From the NCBI RefSeq assembly GCF_047553015.1, contig NZ_CP180212.1:1736001-1800000 (forward strand): a stretch of 64,000 bases of DNA, given 5' to 3'. A model generated the notes under the pieces. The model ran no database searches. It worked only from the letters and a program-made list of their open reading frames with translations, and was not told where the DNA came from. Numbering within the stretch: the first letter of the stretch is position 1; each line of letters starts with the position of its first letter. A program made the position numbers and the translations under genes. Below are positions 17,532-26,720 of this stretch, in pieces. Source of the stretch: Carnobacterium_A sp047553015 (lineage in GTDB: Bacteria > Bacillota > Bacilli > Lactobacillales > Carnobacteriaceae).

Positions 17532-18065
17532 ATGAATTTTGTTGCATTAGATTTTGAAACTGCCAGTCATCAACGTCATAGCGCTTGCTCTGTTGCTTTG
17601 ACGATTGTTAAAAATAGCCGCATTGTCGACCACTACTATACTTTAATTAAACCAGAGACAGAGTTCTCATGGCGAAATATCCAAGTACACGGTATTCACC
17701 CAGAAGATGTCCGATATGCACCGAGATTCGATCGTGTTTGGGAAGATATTAAGCCTTGCTTCAAAGAAAACAAATTAATTGTTGCTCATAACGTTCCCTT
17801 TGACAGAGGTGTTTTACAAGGGACTCTCGACTATTACCATATTGAACAACCTCATTTCCAGACGCTTTGTACCGTTCAATCTAGTCGTAAGCTGATCACT
17901 GGGATTCCTAACTATAAACTAAATACCGTTTCAGCTCATTTAGGTATCCAATTAGACAATCACCACCACGCCTTAGATGACAGCAATGCAAGCGCTGAAA
18001 TTTTATTGTATTTAGAAAATCATTTTGGTACAGACCCTCTTAAGAAATTGGTTAAGCACGTTTAA
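17532..18065 (+). CDS. 3'-5' exonuclease of the DnaQ/DEDDh family
   Basis: 177 residues, a single exonuclease domain. ExoI is FVALDFETA (Asp and Glu metal ligands at residues 7 and 9), ExoII is IVAHNVPFDRGVL, and ExoIII is NHHHALDDSNASAE with the catalytic His and Asp. No polymerase, helicase or BRCT part is attached. Stand-alone forms of this kind in Firmicutes act in DNA or RNA trimming; the true substrate is unknown. GAGGAGG precedes the ATG. It is monocistronic between terminators. Confidence 0.88.
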   Translation: MNFVALDFETASHQRHSACSVALTIVKNSRIVDHYYTLIKPETEFSWRNIQVHGIHPEDVRYAPRFDRVWEDIKPCFKENKLIVAHNVPFDRGVLQGTLDYYHIEQPHFQTLCTVQSSRKLITGIPNYKLNTVSAHLGIQLDNHHHALDDSNASAEILLYLENHFGTDPLKKLVKHV

Positions 18066-18083
18066 CTACCTAATTGTCACTTT

Positions 18084-18119
18084 AAAGAACCCACACTTTT
18101 TTTCGTGTCGGTTCTTTTT
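18084..18119. terminator. Bidirectional terminator between the exonuclease gene and tsaE
   Basis: AAAGAACCCACAC pairs with GTGTCGGTTCTTT, with T-rich and A-rich tails serving both convergent genes. Confidence 0.78.
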
Positions 18120-18593
18120 TTATTTATCTTCAAAAAAAAGATTCAATAATTGAGCGTACCTTTCTCCAACAGCATGAAAGAGGATTTCTCTTTCCATTAA
18201 GTCCTGTCCAGCTGGCTGAAGTTTGATTTGTAAATAGTCTGTTGGCAAATCTTCTGGAATGAATTTAGCCCATTCAACGATTGAAACGCCTTCCCCTTCA
18301 AAGTACTCTTCTAATCCTAAATCTGTTCCACCTGTTTCTTCTAGACGATAGACGTCCATATGATAGAGCGGCAATCTACCATCCAAGTATTCACGAATAA
18401 TCGTGTAGGTCGGACTTTTGATAACTTTCTTAATTCCTAATCCAATGGCTAATCCTTTGGTAAAAGTTGTTTTTCCAGCACCTAGATTTCCTTCTAATAA
18501 AATTAAATCACCAGGTTCTAGAAATTTTGCTAGTTCTTGTGCAACTTGCTTTGTTTCTGATTCATCGTTTGCATAAAGTCGATTCAATTTCAT
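18120..18593 (-). CDS. tsaE: tRNA t6A37 biosynthesis ATPase TsaE
   Basis: 157 residues. Works with TsaB and TsaD to install N6-threonylcarbamoyladenosine on ANN-decoding tRNAs; ATP hydrolysis resets the TsaBD complex. P-loop LEGNLGAGKTTFTKGLA lies at about residues 34-50; KSPTYTIIREY and LYHMDVYRL are diagnostic for the YjeE/YdiB family. TsaB and TsaD are not nearby. The ATG is preceded by AGAGGG. Confidence 0.94.
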   Translation of the reverse strand: MKLNRLYANDESETKQVAQELAKFLEPGDLILLEGNLGAGKTTFTKGLAIGLGIKKVIKSPTYTIIREYLDGRLPLYHMDVYRLEETGGTDLGLEEYFEGEGVSIVEWAKFIPEDLPTDYLQIKLQPAGQDLMEREILFHAVGERYAQLLNLFFEDK

Positions 18594-18736
18594 CCCTCTT
18601 ATCTCTGTTCCTATTTTGCTACGTGCTTTCCCCTTATGATTATAAGGGATGAAACCTAAAAAAGCGAAACCATTCCATCAATAAACCAGTATTCTTTAGC
18701 CCTTAACGGAATAGTTTGTTTGATTTTTTGTTCTTC

Positions 18737-19372
18737 CTATTTACTACAAAAAGTTATTCTTCTATTTTCAAAAGCTTTATTCTCAATCTCATCCACTAAG
18801 GCAAGAGCATAATCTGCGTAACTAATCTCACTTTGTCCCAAGTGGTTAGTCAAAAGAAAATCAGTGCCCAATTGATAGCTGCCAATTCGATTTCCGTCTG
18901 GGATAAAATAGTTTGAAGGACTTATATATGTCCAGTTCAGATTTTTAGCAGCCAGTAATTTTTCTAACGATTTTTCCATATGATAAGCAGCAGGCTTTGA
19001 GCTGTGAGGAAAATCTTCCATCTCAGATAGGCGCATACCTGTTTGTCTGTCTACGATCAAACTACCTGAACCACCTACTATAATTAATCTTGGCTTATCG
19101 TGACCTTCTAATAAAGAAATTAAGTGATTGATACTTTTTTGATGTAGCTCTTCTTTTCCTTGAGATGGCTTAAAGGCATCTACTACAACATCCAATCCTG
19201 CAAGATCTTTATAAGATAAATCAAACAAATCTTTTTCTACAACTTCCCAGTTTTGTTCTTTTAATTTGCGCGCATTTCGGACTAGTGGAACGACTAGATG
19301 GCCTCTAATAAGGGCTTCCGCAGCAATACGAGAACCTGATTTCCCCGTAGCTCCTATGATTCCTATTCTCAT
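18737..19372 (-). CDS. NAD(P)-binding protein, YwnB/BVR-B-like atypical SDR
   Basis: 211 residues. The Rossmann fingerprint IGIIGATGKSGSRIAAEAL is at residues 3-21, then VVVDAFKPSQ and IIVGGSGSLIVD. It lacks a clear YxxxK catalytic pair, as in flavin-reductase-like or BVR-B proteins. I start at the ATG at 19372, which has AAGGGGG upstream, giving the usual family length; the longer frame adds 21 residues of leader-like sequence. Function unknown; possibly a reductase or quinone stress protein. Confidence 0.8.
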   Translation of the reverse strand: MRIGIIGATGKSGSRIAAEALIRGHLVVPLVRNARKLKEQNWEVVEKDLFDLSYKDLAGLDVVVDAFKPSQGKEELHQKSINHLISLLEGHDKPRLIIVGGSGSLIVDRQTGMRLSEMEDFPHSSKPAAYHMEKSLEKLLAAKNLNWTYISPSNYFIPDGNRIGSYQLGTDFLLTNHLGQSEISYADYALALVDEIENKAFENRRITFCSK

Positions 19373-19490
19373 GATTTTTTCCCCCTTCATTTCTTCTCTT
19401 CTTCTATTATAATGAGTTCCTATCTGTAAGCGCAAACATTCCCTCTTAAGTATCTGTAAATCTAAGATAGATTGAAAAAATAATCAATAT

Positions 19491-19526
19491 AAAAAAGCAA
19501 GGCCTAATGAGAAGCTTTGCTTTTTT
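19491..19526 (-). terminator. Terminator of pta
   Basis: AAAAAAGCAA pairs with TTGCTTTTTT around a GC-containing loop, followed by T residues on the minus strand. Confidence 0.7.
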
Positions 19527-19535
19527 AACTGTTCT

Positions 19536-20519
19536 TTATTCGTTCATTAAACTCTGTGTAGCTGTAATAATCGCTAATTTATAAACATCTTCTTCGTTAC
19601 ATCCACGTGAAAGGTCAGAAATAGGTTTATTTAAACCTTGTAAAATAGGCCCAATTGCTTCAAAGTTACCAAAACGTTGCGCAATTTTATAACCAATATT
19701 TCCTGATTGCAATTCCGGGAAAACAAAGACTGTTGCTTGACCTGCGACAGTAGAGTCTGGTGATTTTTGTTGTCCAACAGATGCGACGTATGCAGCATCA
19801 AATTGTAACTCGCCATCAATTTCGTAATGAGGAGCTAATTCTTGAGCAATTCTAGTAGCTTCTGCTACTTTAGTTGCTTCTTCTGTTCTAGCTGATCCTT
19901 TAGTTGAAAAACTTAACATCGCTACTTTAGGCTCAATACCAAATAGCTCAGCTGTTTTTGCACTTTCAACAGCAATTTCTGCTAATTCTTGAGCATTTGG
20001 ATTAACATTGATTGCACAATCTGAGAATAAGTATTTTTCATTATCACGACCACGTAGCATAATAAACGCACCACTCGTGCGACTCACACCAGGTTTCGTT
20101 TTAATGATTTGCAATGCTGGACGTACTGTATCACCAGTAGAATGGATGGCTCCACTAACTAGTCCATCAACTTTACCCATATATGTTAGCATTGTGCCGA
20201 AATAATTCTCATCTTTAATCATTTCTGCTGCTTGCTCAGTTGTTACTTTCCCTTTACGACGGTCTACAAGAGATTCAATCATTTCTTGAGCGGCTTCATA
20301 ATTATTTGGATCAACAATTTCAATATTGTCTACATTAAATCCACGTTTTTTAGCAACTTCTTTGATTTCTTCTGGATTACCAAGTAAAACTGGTTGGATA
20401 AGTTCTTCTGCTTGTAAGCGGACAACTGCTCCAATAATACGAGGTTCTGTTCCTTCTGGAAAAACAATACGAATATTCTTCCTTACAATATTAAATTTTA
20501 AACCGTCAAATAATTCCAC
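19536..20519 (-). CDS. pta: Phosphate acetyltransferase Pta (GTG start)
   Basis: Interconverts acetyl-CoA and acetyl phosphate, the step before ATP-forming acetate kinase. 327 residues, class I Pta without an N-terminal regulatory domain. Typical blocks are VFPEGTEPRIIGAV, DGLVSGAIHSTGDTVRPALQ and FVFPELQSGNIGYKIAQR. The GTG at 20519 is preferred over the GTG five codons earlier because GGAGGG lies seven bases before it and coincides with the earlier one. ackA is not in the window. ung lies upstream on the same strand. Confidence 0.95.
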   Translation of the reverse strand: MELFDGLKFNIVRKNIRIVFPEGTEPRIIGAVVRLQAEELIQPVLLGNPEEIKEVAKKRGFNVDNIEIVDPNNYEAAQEMIESLVDRRKGKVTTEQAAEMIKDENYFGTMLTYMGKVDGLVSGAIHSTGDTVRPALQIIKTKPGVSRTSGAFIMLRGRDNEKYLFSDCAINVNPNAQELAEIAVESAKTAELFGIEPKVAMLSFSTKGSARTEEATKVAEATRIAQELAPHYEIDGELQFDAAYVASVGQQKSPDSTVAGQATVFVFPELQSGNIGYKIAQRFGNFEAIGPILQGLNKPISDLSRGCNEEDVYKLAIITATQSLMNE

Positions 20520-20697
20520 GTTAATTCCCTCCACATTGTGTGTTTTTTCACTTCTCCTCTATCATACTCGTTCTTAACAAGAAATAACAGTTATTTCTCT
20601 CTGTTTTTTTAAAATATACCTTATTTGATTGATTTCCTTACAATTTGTCTATATAAACTAGTACAGTTTTATTCCATATCCTTTATCTGTACTAAAA

Positions 20698-21378
20698 CTA
20701 GACTTTTTCAGGGAGTTGCCAATTAATTGGCACATGATTTAATTTTTTTAATGCTGCATTTGTATTTGAAAAAGGCTTTGAACCAAAAAAACCACGGTAC
20801 GCTGAAAGTGGACTTGGATGTGGTGAAGTCAAAACAATATGCTTTTCCTCATTAATCAGGTTTCTCTTATTAATAGAAGCATTGCCCCATAAAATGAAAA
20901 CGATTGGCTCTTCTCGATTGCTCAATGCCTTCATCACATGATCTGTTAGTTCTTCCCATCCCTTTTTACGATGTGAATGAGCTTCTCCTTTTCGTACCGT
21001 TAATACGGTGTTTAATAATAATACCCCTTGATCAGCCCAAGTCTTTAAATACCCATGGTTAACTCGCTTGTACCCAAGGTCTGTCTCTAGTTCTTTGTAA
21101 ATATTTACTAAAGAAGGAGGAATCTTTACACCGGGATTAACAGAAAAACTTAATCCATTAGCTTGCCCAGGACCATGATAGGGATCTTGTCCTAATAGAA
21201 CAACTCGAACATTTTGATAGGGTGTCCATTCAAAAGCTTGCCATATTTGTTCTTTTTCTGGATAAATCGTGTTGCTTTGGTATTCGTCTGTTAAAAATAA
21301 GGATAGTTTTTGATAGGTTGCATCTAAACTGGATTGATTTAAAATCGGAAGCCAGTCATTTTTAATCGGTATTTCCAT
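20698..21378 (-). CDS. ung: Uracil-DNA glycosylase Ung (family 1)
   Basis: Removes uracil from DNA in base excision repair; 226 residues. The catalytic water-activating motif is GQDPYHGPGQANGLSFSV, the uracil-binding motif LLNTVLTVRKGEAHSH, and the DNA-intercalation loop HPSPLSAYRGFFG. Length and motif order are normal. It probably shares a transcript with pta, as no terminator is visible between them; this ung-pta pair is common in Gram-positive bacteria. Confidence 0.96.
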   Translation of the reverse strand: MEIPIKNDWLPILNQSSLDATYQKLSLFLTDEYQSNTIYPEKEQIWQAFEWTPYQNVRVVLLGQDPYHGPGQANGLSFSVNPGVKIPPSLVNIYKELETDLGYKRVNHGYLKTWADQGVLLLNTVLTVRKGEAHSHRKKGWEELTDHVMKALSNREEPIVFILWGNASINKRNLINEEKHIVLTSPHPSPLSAYRGFFGSKPFSNTNAALKKLNHVPINWQLPEKV

Positions 21379-21560
21379 AGTTAGCCTTCTCTCTATTTTG
21401 ACCTCGTCTGTATCGTACTAAAGTTTATCTTTTCACACAAGTATTTTAGTTCCTCTATTTAGCTATTTTTTGCTTTAAAATAAAAGGTATAGGTACTTTT
21501 CCGATTAAATAAATGGTAGACTGAATAAGGATAAAACGGAAATTAGGAGGAAATACAGTC

Positions 21561-22448
21561 ATGATTAAACTAATTGCATCAGATATGGACGGAACGCTAC
21601 TTAATGAAAAGATGGTTATCTCAGAAATAAACGCTAAAGCAATTTTAGCTGCTCAAAAAAAAGGTGTCCACTTTATGATTGCTACAGGCCGAGGGTATTC
21701 AGAAGCTAAACCTCTGATTGAAGAGGTTGGTATTTCTTGTCCACTGATCACGCTTAATGGCGCACAAGTATACAATGAAGAAGGTGAGATTATTGAAAAT
21801 ATTGGCTTGAGTAAAGAAACAGTTCAAGCGATTTTAGAAAAAACTAAAGCACTAGGTTTGTATTGTGAGATGACAACTTCTTTAGGCGTTTATTCAGACA
21901 ATAAAGCCAAGCGTATTGAAGCTGTTGCTTCATTAATCTATCGAACAAATCCAGATACCACTTTTAAGATGGCTGTTGTTCTAGCTGCTGCACGTTTAGA
22001 AATTATGAATATCAATTATGTTACAGACTATCAAGAGTTAATAGACGATGATTCTATTGAGATTTTAAAAATTATTGTCTTTAGTGAAGATGGACCAAAA
22101 GTTCTTCAACCACTTGCCGAGGAATTAGAGGAAACGGGTGATTTAGCTATTACTGCTTCTTTTGTAAACAATATTGAAATCAATCATGCTAAAGCACAAA
22201 AAGGGTTAGCTTTAGCTCGAGCAGCCCAAGCATTAGGTATTCATACAGACAATGTTATGGCTCTTGGAGACAACTACAACGATGTGTCTATGTTAAACGT
22301 TGCCGGCTACAGTGTAGCTGTTGCAAACGCTGAAGAGGGTGTTAAAGCCCATGCTAAATACCTCACTTCTACAAACAGTGAAAATGGTGTAGCTGAGTCT
22401 ATTTTGTTAGCACTAAATGATGAAATGATGAAACAACTTGCTCGATAA
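21561..22448 (+). CDS. Cof-type HAD-superfamily phosphatase
   Basis: 295 residues. HAD motif I is ASDMDGTLLNE (nucleophile Asp at residue 8), motif II MIATGRGYSEAK, and motif IV ALGDNYNDVSML. A class IIB cap domain lies between motifs II and IV. Family members such as YidA and YwpJ dephosphorylate sugar phosphates, PLP or flavin precursors. Here the next gene is pdxK, which makes a PLP-related substrate worth considering, but a separate promoter argues against a strict operon. Start chosen from AGGAGG 10 bases upstream. Confidence 0.87.
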   Translation: MIKLIASDMDGTLLNEKMVISEINAKAILAAQKKGVHFMIATGRGYSEAKPLIEEVGISCPLITLNGAQVYNEEGEIIENIGLSKETVQAILEKTKALGLYCEMTTSLGVYSDNKAKRIEAVASLIYRTNPDTTFKMAVVLAAARLEIMNINYVTDYQELIDDDSIEILKIIVFSEDGPKVLQPLAEELEETGDLAITASFVNNIEINHAKAQKGLALARAAQALGIHTDNVMALGDNYNDVSMLNVAGYSVAVANAEEGVKAHAKYLTSTNSENGVAESILLALNDEMMKQLAR

Positions 22449-22456
22449 ATAGAGAG

Positions 22457-22484
22457 TTGAATTCCCTACAAAAAACAGTATAAT
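22457..22484 (+). promoter_or_regulatory. Promoter of pdxK
   Basis: TTGAAT (22457-22462), a 16-base spacer and a perfect TATAAT (22479-22484), about 60 bases ahead of the start codon. Confidence 0.6.
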
Positions 22485-22541
22485 AGGATTACTTATCATG
22501 ACTTTTTATGAGAGAGTGATTAAATTTTAGGAGGAAGAAGA

Positions 22542-23369
22542 ATGGCAGATATTAAAAGAACACTAACAATTGCAGGAAGTGACTCAAGTGGCGGTGCTGG
22601 AATACAAGCAGATCTTAAGACATTTGCTGAATACGGCACTTATGGCCTATCTGCCTTAACCGCAATTGCTACGATGGATCCTGATAACAACTGGAGCCAT
22701 GGTGTAACAACGATTGATATCCCAGTTATAGAAGCTCAATTAAAAACAATTTTTGCAAGTGATGAAAAAATTGCAGCTATGAAAACAGGGATGTTACCAA
22801 ACGTAGAAATCATTACTGTTGTTGCCAAAGCAATCAAAGACAATCAGTTAGAAAACATCGTGATTGATCCAGTAATGGTTTGCAAAGGGGAAGATGAAGT
22901 TTTAAATCCTGAAAATGCTACTGCATTGCGTGATATCTTAACGCCTCTAGCAACTGTTGTAACCCCTAATTTATTTGAAGCCGGTGTCCTTTCTGGTCTT
23001 GGAAAATTAACAACTCTAGAAGATATGAAAAAAGCCGCTGTAAAAATCCATGAATTAGGTGCAAAAAATGTCGTAATTAAAGGTGGAAAAGCTTTTACTA
23101 GCGATAAAGCAACTGACTTATTTTATGATGGCTCAACCTTCACAGTCTTAGAAACCGATAAACTTATTCCTGCCTATAATCATGGAGCTGGCTGTACGTT
23201 TGCTGCAGCTATTACAGCTGGATTAGCTCAAGGATTAAGCGTTGAAGAAGCTATCATGAAAGCAAAAGATTTTGTAACAGAAGCTATTCGTAGCGGATTC
23301 AAATACAATCAGTACATTGGTTCTGTTTACCACAGTGGTTACCGCTTGTCTAAACAAGAGACAATTTAG
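22542..23369 (+). CDS. pdxK: Pyridoxine/pyridoxal/hydroxymethylpyrimidine kinase PdxK
   Basis: 275-residue ribokinase-fold kinase for vitamin B6 salvage. It starts TLTIAGSDSSGGAGIQADLKTF, as in ThiD/PdxK proteins, and the anion-hole motif reads NHGAGCTFAAAITAG (about 217-231), where the Cys fits the Bacillus PdxK branch, which also accepts HMP. No other thiamine gene is nearby, so B6 salvage is the better guess. GGAGGAAG precedes the ATG; a terminator follows at 23439. Confidence 0.87.
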   Translation: MADIKRTLTIAGSDSSGGAGIQADLKTFAEYGTYGLSALTAIATMDPDNNWSHGVTTIDIPVIEAQLKTIFASDEKIAAMKTGMLPNVEIITVVAKAIKDNQLENIVIDPVMVCKGEDEVLNPENATALRDILTPLATVVTPNLFEAGVLSGLGKLTTLEDMKKAAVKIHELGAKNVVIKGGKAFTSDKATDLFYDGSTFTVLETDKLIPAYNHGAGCTFAAAITAGLAQGLSVEEAIMKAKDFVTEAIRSGFKYNQYIGSVYHSGYRLSKQETI

Positions 23370-23438
23370 TCAACTTATTTCTTAAGTAGCCAATCTTTGT
23401 TCTAAAAATCTAGGTCTTACTTTTGATGATGATAGCAG

Positions 23439-23477
23439 AATTCATTCTAGTTCATTTTATGCTAGAATGGATTTTTT
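23439..23477 (+). terminator. Terminator of pdxK
   Basis: AATTCATTCTAG pairs with CTAGAATGGATT, followed by TTTTTG. Confidence 0.72.
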
Positions 23478-23574
23478 GTTTTATTTTTCCTTATCGCATT
23501 CAATTAAATGGTTACACCTTTATTTTATCTTTCGTTATCGCTTAGAACGATTCATTTTAGAAAGGAGCATTTAT

Positions 23575-23742
23575 TTGGAAACAAACCCAGAATGGCTATC
23601 GGTTATCGGAGAAGTAATTGGCAATCTTGGCTTCCCTATTTTTGTCGCTTGGTTTCTTTTACAACGAATGGAAAACAAGTTAGATGAGCTAGTTAAAGCT
23701 ATCCAAGATTTGAACCATGTTTTCAACAATACCAGTAGATAA
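23575..23742 (+). CDS. YvrJ-family small membrane protein (TTG start)
   Basis: A 55-residue protein with one hydrophobic segment (IGNLGFPIFVAWFLL) followed by an amphipathic RMENKLDELVKAIQDLN helix. This layout matches the YvrJ family, whose role is unknown; in B. subtilis yvrJ sits near an ECF sigma system. The TTG at 23575 has AAAGGAG eight bases upstream; the in-frame ATG 36 codons earlier overlaps the pdxK terminator and adds an unlikely aromatic-rich tail. Monocistronic. Confidence 0.72.
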   Translation: METNPEWLSVIGEVIGNLGFPIFVAWFLLQRMENKLDELVKAIQDLNHVFNNTSR

Positions 23743-23749
23743 TCGTTAA

Positions 23750-23813
23750 AGAGGGCAATCAATTTTCTTTGTTTTTTTAGCAAAGACTGCATTGATTAAA
23801 CTCTTTTTTATTT
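23750..23813 (+). terminator. Probable terminator of the yvrJ-like gene
   Basis: AATCAAT pairs with ATTGATT and CTTTG with CAAAG inside an AGAG...CTCT frame, followed by TTTTTTATTTTT. Confidence 0.5.
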
Positions 23814-23913
23814 TTAATTGTATTCTTGTTCGCTAGACTCTTCGTTTTTCCCTGTTTTTTTGTTATAATAAAAAGAAATAGAAGCGTTAAAAATTAAATT
23901 GAGGTGAGTAAAA

Positions 23914-24432
23914 ATGATTCATCTTCAGATAAAACAAGACTATGCATCTACAAAAAATAATCTAATTGTTTCGGACAAAAAAGGTAGAGAGTGTTACCTC
24001 ATTGTCGGAAAATGGGGTCGAATTGGCGATGGATTTTCTCTTTTTGGCATTGGTGGTGACTTAATTATCGAAGTAAAACAGACTACCTTATCTCTATTTC
24101 CCAAGTTTAATTTAATGGTTGCTGGTAAAAAAATAGCAACAATAAAAAAATATCGAGGTCTAAAAGGGCCTTATTTCAAAGTTAGGCCGCTAGCCTGGAG
24201 TATAAAAGGTGACTTTGATACTAAGCATTACTGGGTTAAAAAAGGTAGGAAAACGATTATGGAAATGGAAAAAACTTATGTATCTTTTGGTGACTCCTAT
24301 ACTGTATCTATTGACCAGCAAACAAATGTGCCCATTTGTTTGTGTCTTGCCGTTATTGTTGACAATCTAGCCGTAACGAGAGAACCTACTAAAATAAAAC
24401 AACTAAAAAAGCAGGCTATTCAACTCACTTAG
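23914..24432 (+). CDS. LURP-one-related (tubby-like fold) protein
   Basis: 172 residues, no signal peptide. Alternating beta-strand pattern with KKGRECYLIVGKWGRIGDGF, then FPKFNLMVAGKKIATIKKYRG and FKVRPLAWSIKGDFDTKHYWV. The string of strand-loop units and phrases like VAGKKIATI fit the LURP-one/scramblase-like superfamily, barrels often associated with membranes. Function in bacteria is not established. A promoter-like TATAAT lies about 40 bases upstream. Confidence is moderate because the family match is by eye. Confidence 0.6.
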   Translation: MIHLQIKQDYASTKNNLIVSDKKGRECYLIVGKWGRIGDGFSLFGIGGDLIIEVKQTTLSLFPKFNLMVAGKKIATIKKYRGLKGPYFKVRPLAWSIKGDFDTKHYWVKKGRKTIMEMEKTYVSFGDSYTVSIDQQTNVPICLCLAVIVDNLAVTREPTKIKQLKKQAIQLT

Positions 24433-24436
24433 TCTC

Positions 24437-24491
24437 AGTAAAATAGGAATGAAGAGCGAGACTTTTGTCTCCTCCTCATTCCTATTTTACT
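24437..24491. repeat. Long hairpin between convergent genes
   Basis: AGTAAAATAGGAATGA (24437-24452) is exactly repaired by TCATTCCTATTTTACT (24476-24491), a 16-bp perfect stem with an inner GAGAC/GTCTC hairpin. There is no T-tract at its outer ends, though the inner loop has TTTT. It probably ends transcription from both sides. Confidence 0.6.
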
Positions 24492-24527
24492 GTCGTATAC
24501 TAAAGCTAAGCTCGTTTTTATTATTTT

Positions 24528-25091
24528 TTATCTTATCGTATATTGCATATGATCGTAACGATGGCCGCTAATCATGCGCTCACCGACTTTTCGATAACCC
24601 ATCTTTTCATATAACTGTTTAGCAGAGTCATTATCTTGATCACAATTCAAGCCAATGATAGCCTCTCCTTGCTTTTTAACAACTTCAGGAAGAGCTGATA
24701 GCAGTCTTAACGCAACGCCTTGTCTACGAAAATTTGGTGCCGTTACAAGAGTGTCTAAATACCATTCCCCTGGTTGAGTTTCTTCATCCGTAAATAATGA
24801 TCGGTTTTTAACGTTTAGCTGTTCCATGATTTTGGTCATAGGCTGGTCAATAATAGGCTCTAACTCCCCTTTATATCCAAAGCAAACTCCTGCTACTTGA
24901 TTGTCACGAACACAGACTACCCCATTGCGGTAGCTATAGCGATAATTTTCATCCAACATGGCTTCTTGCATCAACGTCTTCAATGATGCTTCAGGAAATT
25001 CAGTTAATATAGGCAGTTCCATATCTTTTAACACAATCCAAATGAAGTCACATAATTCTTTTATTTCTTCTTTTTTAGCCATTCTTATCAT
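24528..25091 (-). CDS. GNAT-family N-acetyltransferase
   Basis: 187 residues. The acetyl-CoA binding segment is LDTLVTAPNFRRQGVALRLLSAL (motif R-R-Q-G-V-A, about residues 120-140). The C-terminal part LYEKMGYRKVGERM is the usual beta6-beta7 end. The Rossmann-like region NCDQDNDSAKQLY supports the fold. Substrate unknown. AAGGAG lies 11 bases before the ATG at 25091; a second ATG three codons on is also possible. Confidence 0.86.
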   Translation of the reverse strand: MIRMAKKEEIKELCDFIWIVLKDMELPILTEFPEASLKTLMQEAMLDENYRYSYRNGVVCVRDNQVAGVCFGYKGELEPIIDQPMTKIMEQLNVKNRSLFTDEETQPGEWYLDTLVTAPNFRRQGVALRLLSALPEVVKKQGEAIIGLNCDQDNDSAKQLYEKMGYRKVGERMISGHRYDHMQYTIR

Positions 25092-25265
25092 CTTCTATTT
25101 CACTCCTTACTTTCATTTACAACTATAACCAAGAGTAAGATACATTTCAACTGAATAGTTTTCAACAAAACTATGTCAGAAGTTCTTACATCACTAGATG
25201 ATATAGTGGTTGCAATCTGCTTAAATTTAAATTAGACTATAAAAATATGATAAAGGAGGAAACTT

Positions 25266-26720
25266 ATGACTATTCACAAGCGCTCGTTATTTTTAACAGC
25301 AATAATACTACTACTAGGACTTTTTTCAACAGCCCTTAATCCGCAAGAAATCTCCGCACAAGCAAAAGATGGTAAATACATTATCGGAACGGACGTAACT
25401 TTTGCTCCCTTCGAGTATCAGGATACTGATGGAAACTACGTTGGAATTGATATGGATCTTCTAAAAGCTATCGCCCAAGACCAAGGTTTTGAATACGAAG
25501 TGAAACCACTTGGCTTTAGCGCCTCTTTACAAGCTTTAGAAACCAATCAAGTCGATGGAATGATTGCCGGAATGAGTATCACAGACGAACGTAAAGCAAC
25601 GTTTGATTTTTCAGAGCCTTACTTTGAAAGTGGTGTCGTTATGGCTATCGCTGAATCTGATGATACAATTAAAAACTATGAAGACTTAGCTGGTAAAACG
25701 GTTGCTGTTAAAACAGGGACGACAGGTTCTGCTTTTGCCGAAACGCTCCAAAAAGAGATCGATTTCACTATCAATACTTTTGAAGATTCAGCAAACATGT
25801 ACGAAGATGTTCAAGCAGGTAATTCAGATGCTGCTTTTGAAGATTATCCAGTTATGGCGTATGCTTTAAAAAATGATCGTTTAAAATTAAAAACACCTTT
25901 AGATCCTGAACCAGGTGATAAATATGGATTTGCTGTCAATAAAGACACGAACCCTGAATTACTCGAAATGTTTGATGCAGGATTAATTAATATAAGAGCA
26001 AATGGAAAATACCAAGAAATTTTAGATACGTACATTGGTGACGATGCTGTATCCGAGGCATCAGATATTGGCTTCTTTGGTTTAATCACAGAAAATAGTA
26101 GAGAATTATTAAAAGGATTAGGGCGGACCTTACTTTTAACTTTTGTCGCATTCTTTATCGCAACAATTGTCGGACTTATCTTAGGACTCTTTAGTGCTTC
26201 ACCTAACAAAGCACTAAATATTATCGCTTCTCTTTATGTTGATTTGTTCCGTGGTATCCCTTTACTTGTTTTAGCTTTTTTTGTTTACTTCTCAATTCCA
26301 CAATTGCTTGACTTACGCCTTTCAGCAGCAGTAGGGGGAGTCATTGCTTTAAGTTTGAATACGTCCGCTTATATAGCCGAACTAGTTCGTGGGGGAATTC
26401 AAGCTGTTGATAGTGGCCAATTAGAAGCAGCTAGAAGTTTAGGCCTTCCGTATAATACGGCTATGCGTAAGATTGTTCTTCCGCAGGCAATTAAGCTTAT
26501 GATTCCTTCTTTTATTAACCAATTTGTTATCACTTTAAAAGATACCTCTATCTTATCTGTTATCGGAATAGTAGAATTAACTCAAACAGGAAAAATCATT
26601 ATTTCTCGTACCTTCTCTTCAGGAAATATGTGGTTAGTTGTCGCTTTAATGTATCTTATTGTCATTACTATTCTTACTAAAATTTCAAATTATTTAGAAC
26701 GGAGACTAAACAATGACTAA
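25266..26720 (+). CDS. Amino acid ABC transporter, fused substrate-binding and permease protein (GlnP-like)
   Basis: 484 residues. A signal/anchor segment (about 6-30) is followed by one family 3 substrate-binding domain (GTDVTFAPFEYQDTDGNYVGIDMDLL to about residue 255), then a permease domain of about five membrane helices (285-480) with the EAA loop EAARSLGLPYNTAMRKIVLPQ. The layout matches GlnP-type importers for glutamine or other polar amino acids, but with one receptor domain where L. lactis GlnP has two. It overlaps the ATPase gene by eight bases. TTGCAA-17-TAGACT upstream is a possible promoter. Confidence 0.9.
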   Translation: MTIHKRSLFLTAIILLLGLFSTALNPQEISAQAKDGKYIIGTDVTFAPFEYQDTDGNYVGIDMDLLKAIAQDQGFEYEVKPLGFSASLQALETNQVDGMIAGMSITDERKATFDFSEPYFESGVVMAIAESDDTIKNYEDLAGKTVAVKTGTTGSAFAETLQKEIDFTINTFEDSANMYEDVQAGNSDAAFEDYPVMAYALKNDRLKLKTPLDPEPGDKYGFAVNKDTNPELLEMFDAGLINIRANGKYQEILDTYIGDDAVSEASDIGFFGLITENSRELLKGLGRTLLLTFVAFFIATIVGLILGLFSASPNKALNIIASLYVDLFRGIPLLVLAFFVYFSIPQLLDLRLSAAVGGVIALSLNTSAYIAELVRGGIQAVDSGQLEAARSLGLPYNTAMRKIVLPQAIKLMIPSFINQFVITLKDTSILSVIGIVELTQTGKIIISRTFSSGNMWLVVALMYLIVITILTKISNYLERRLNND

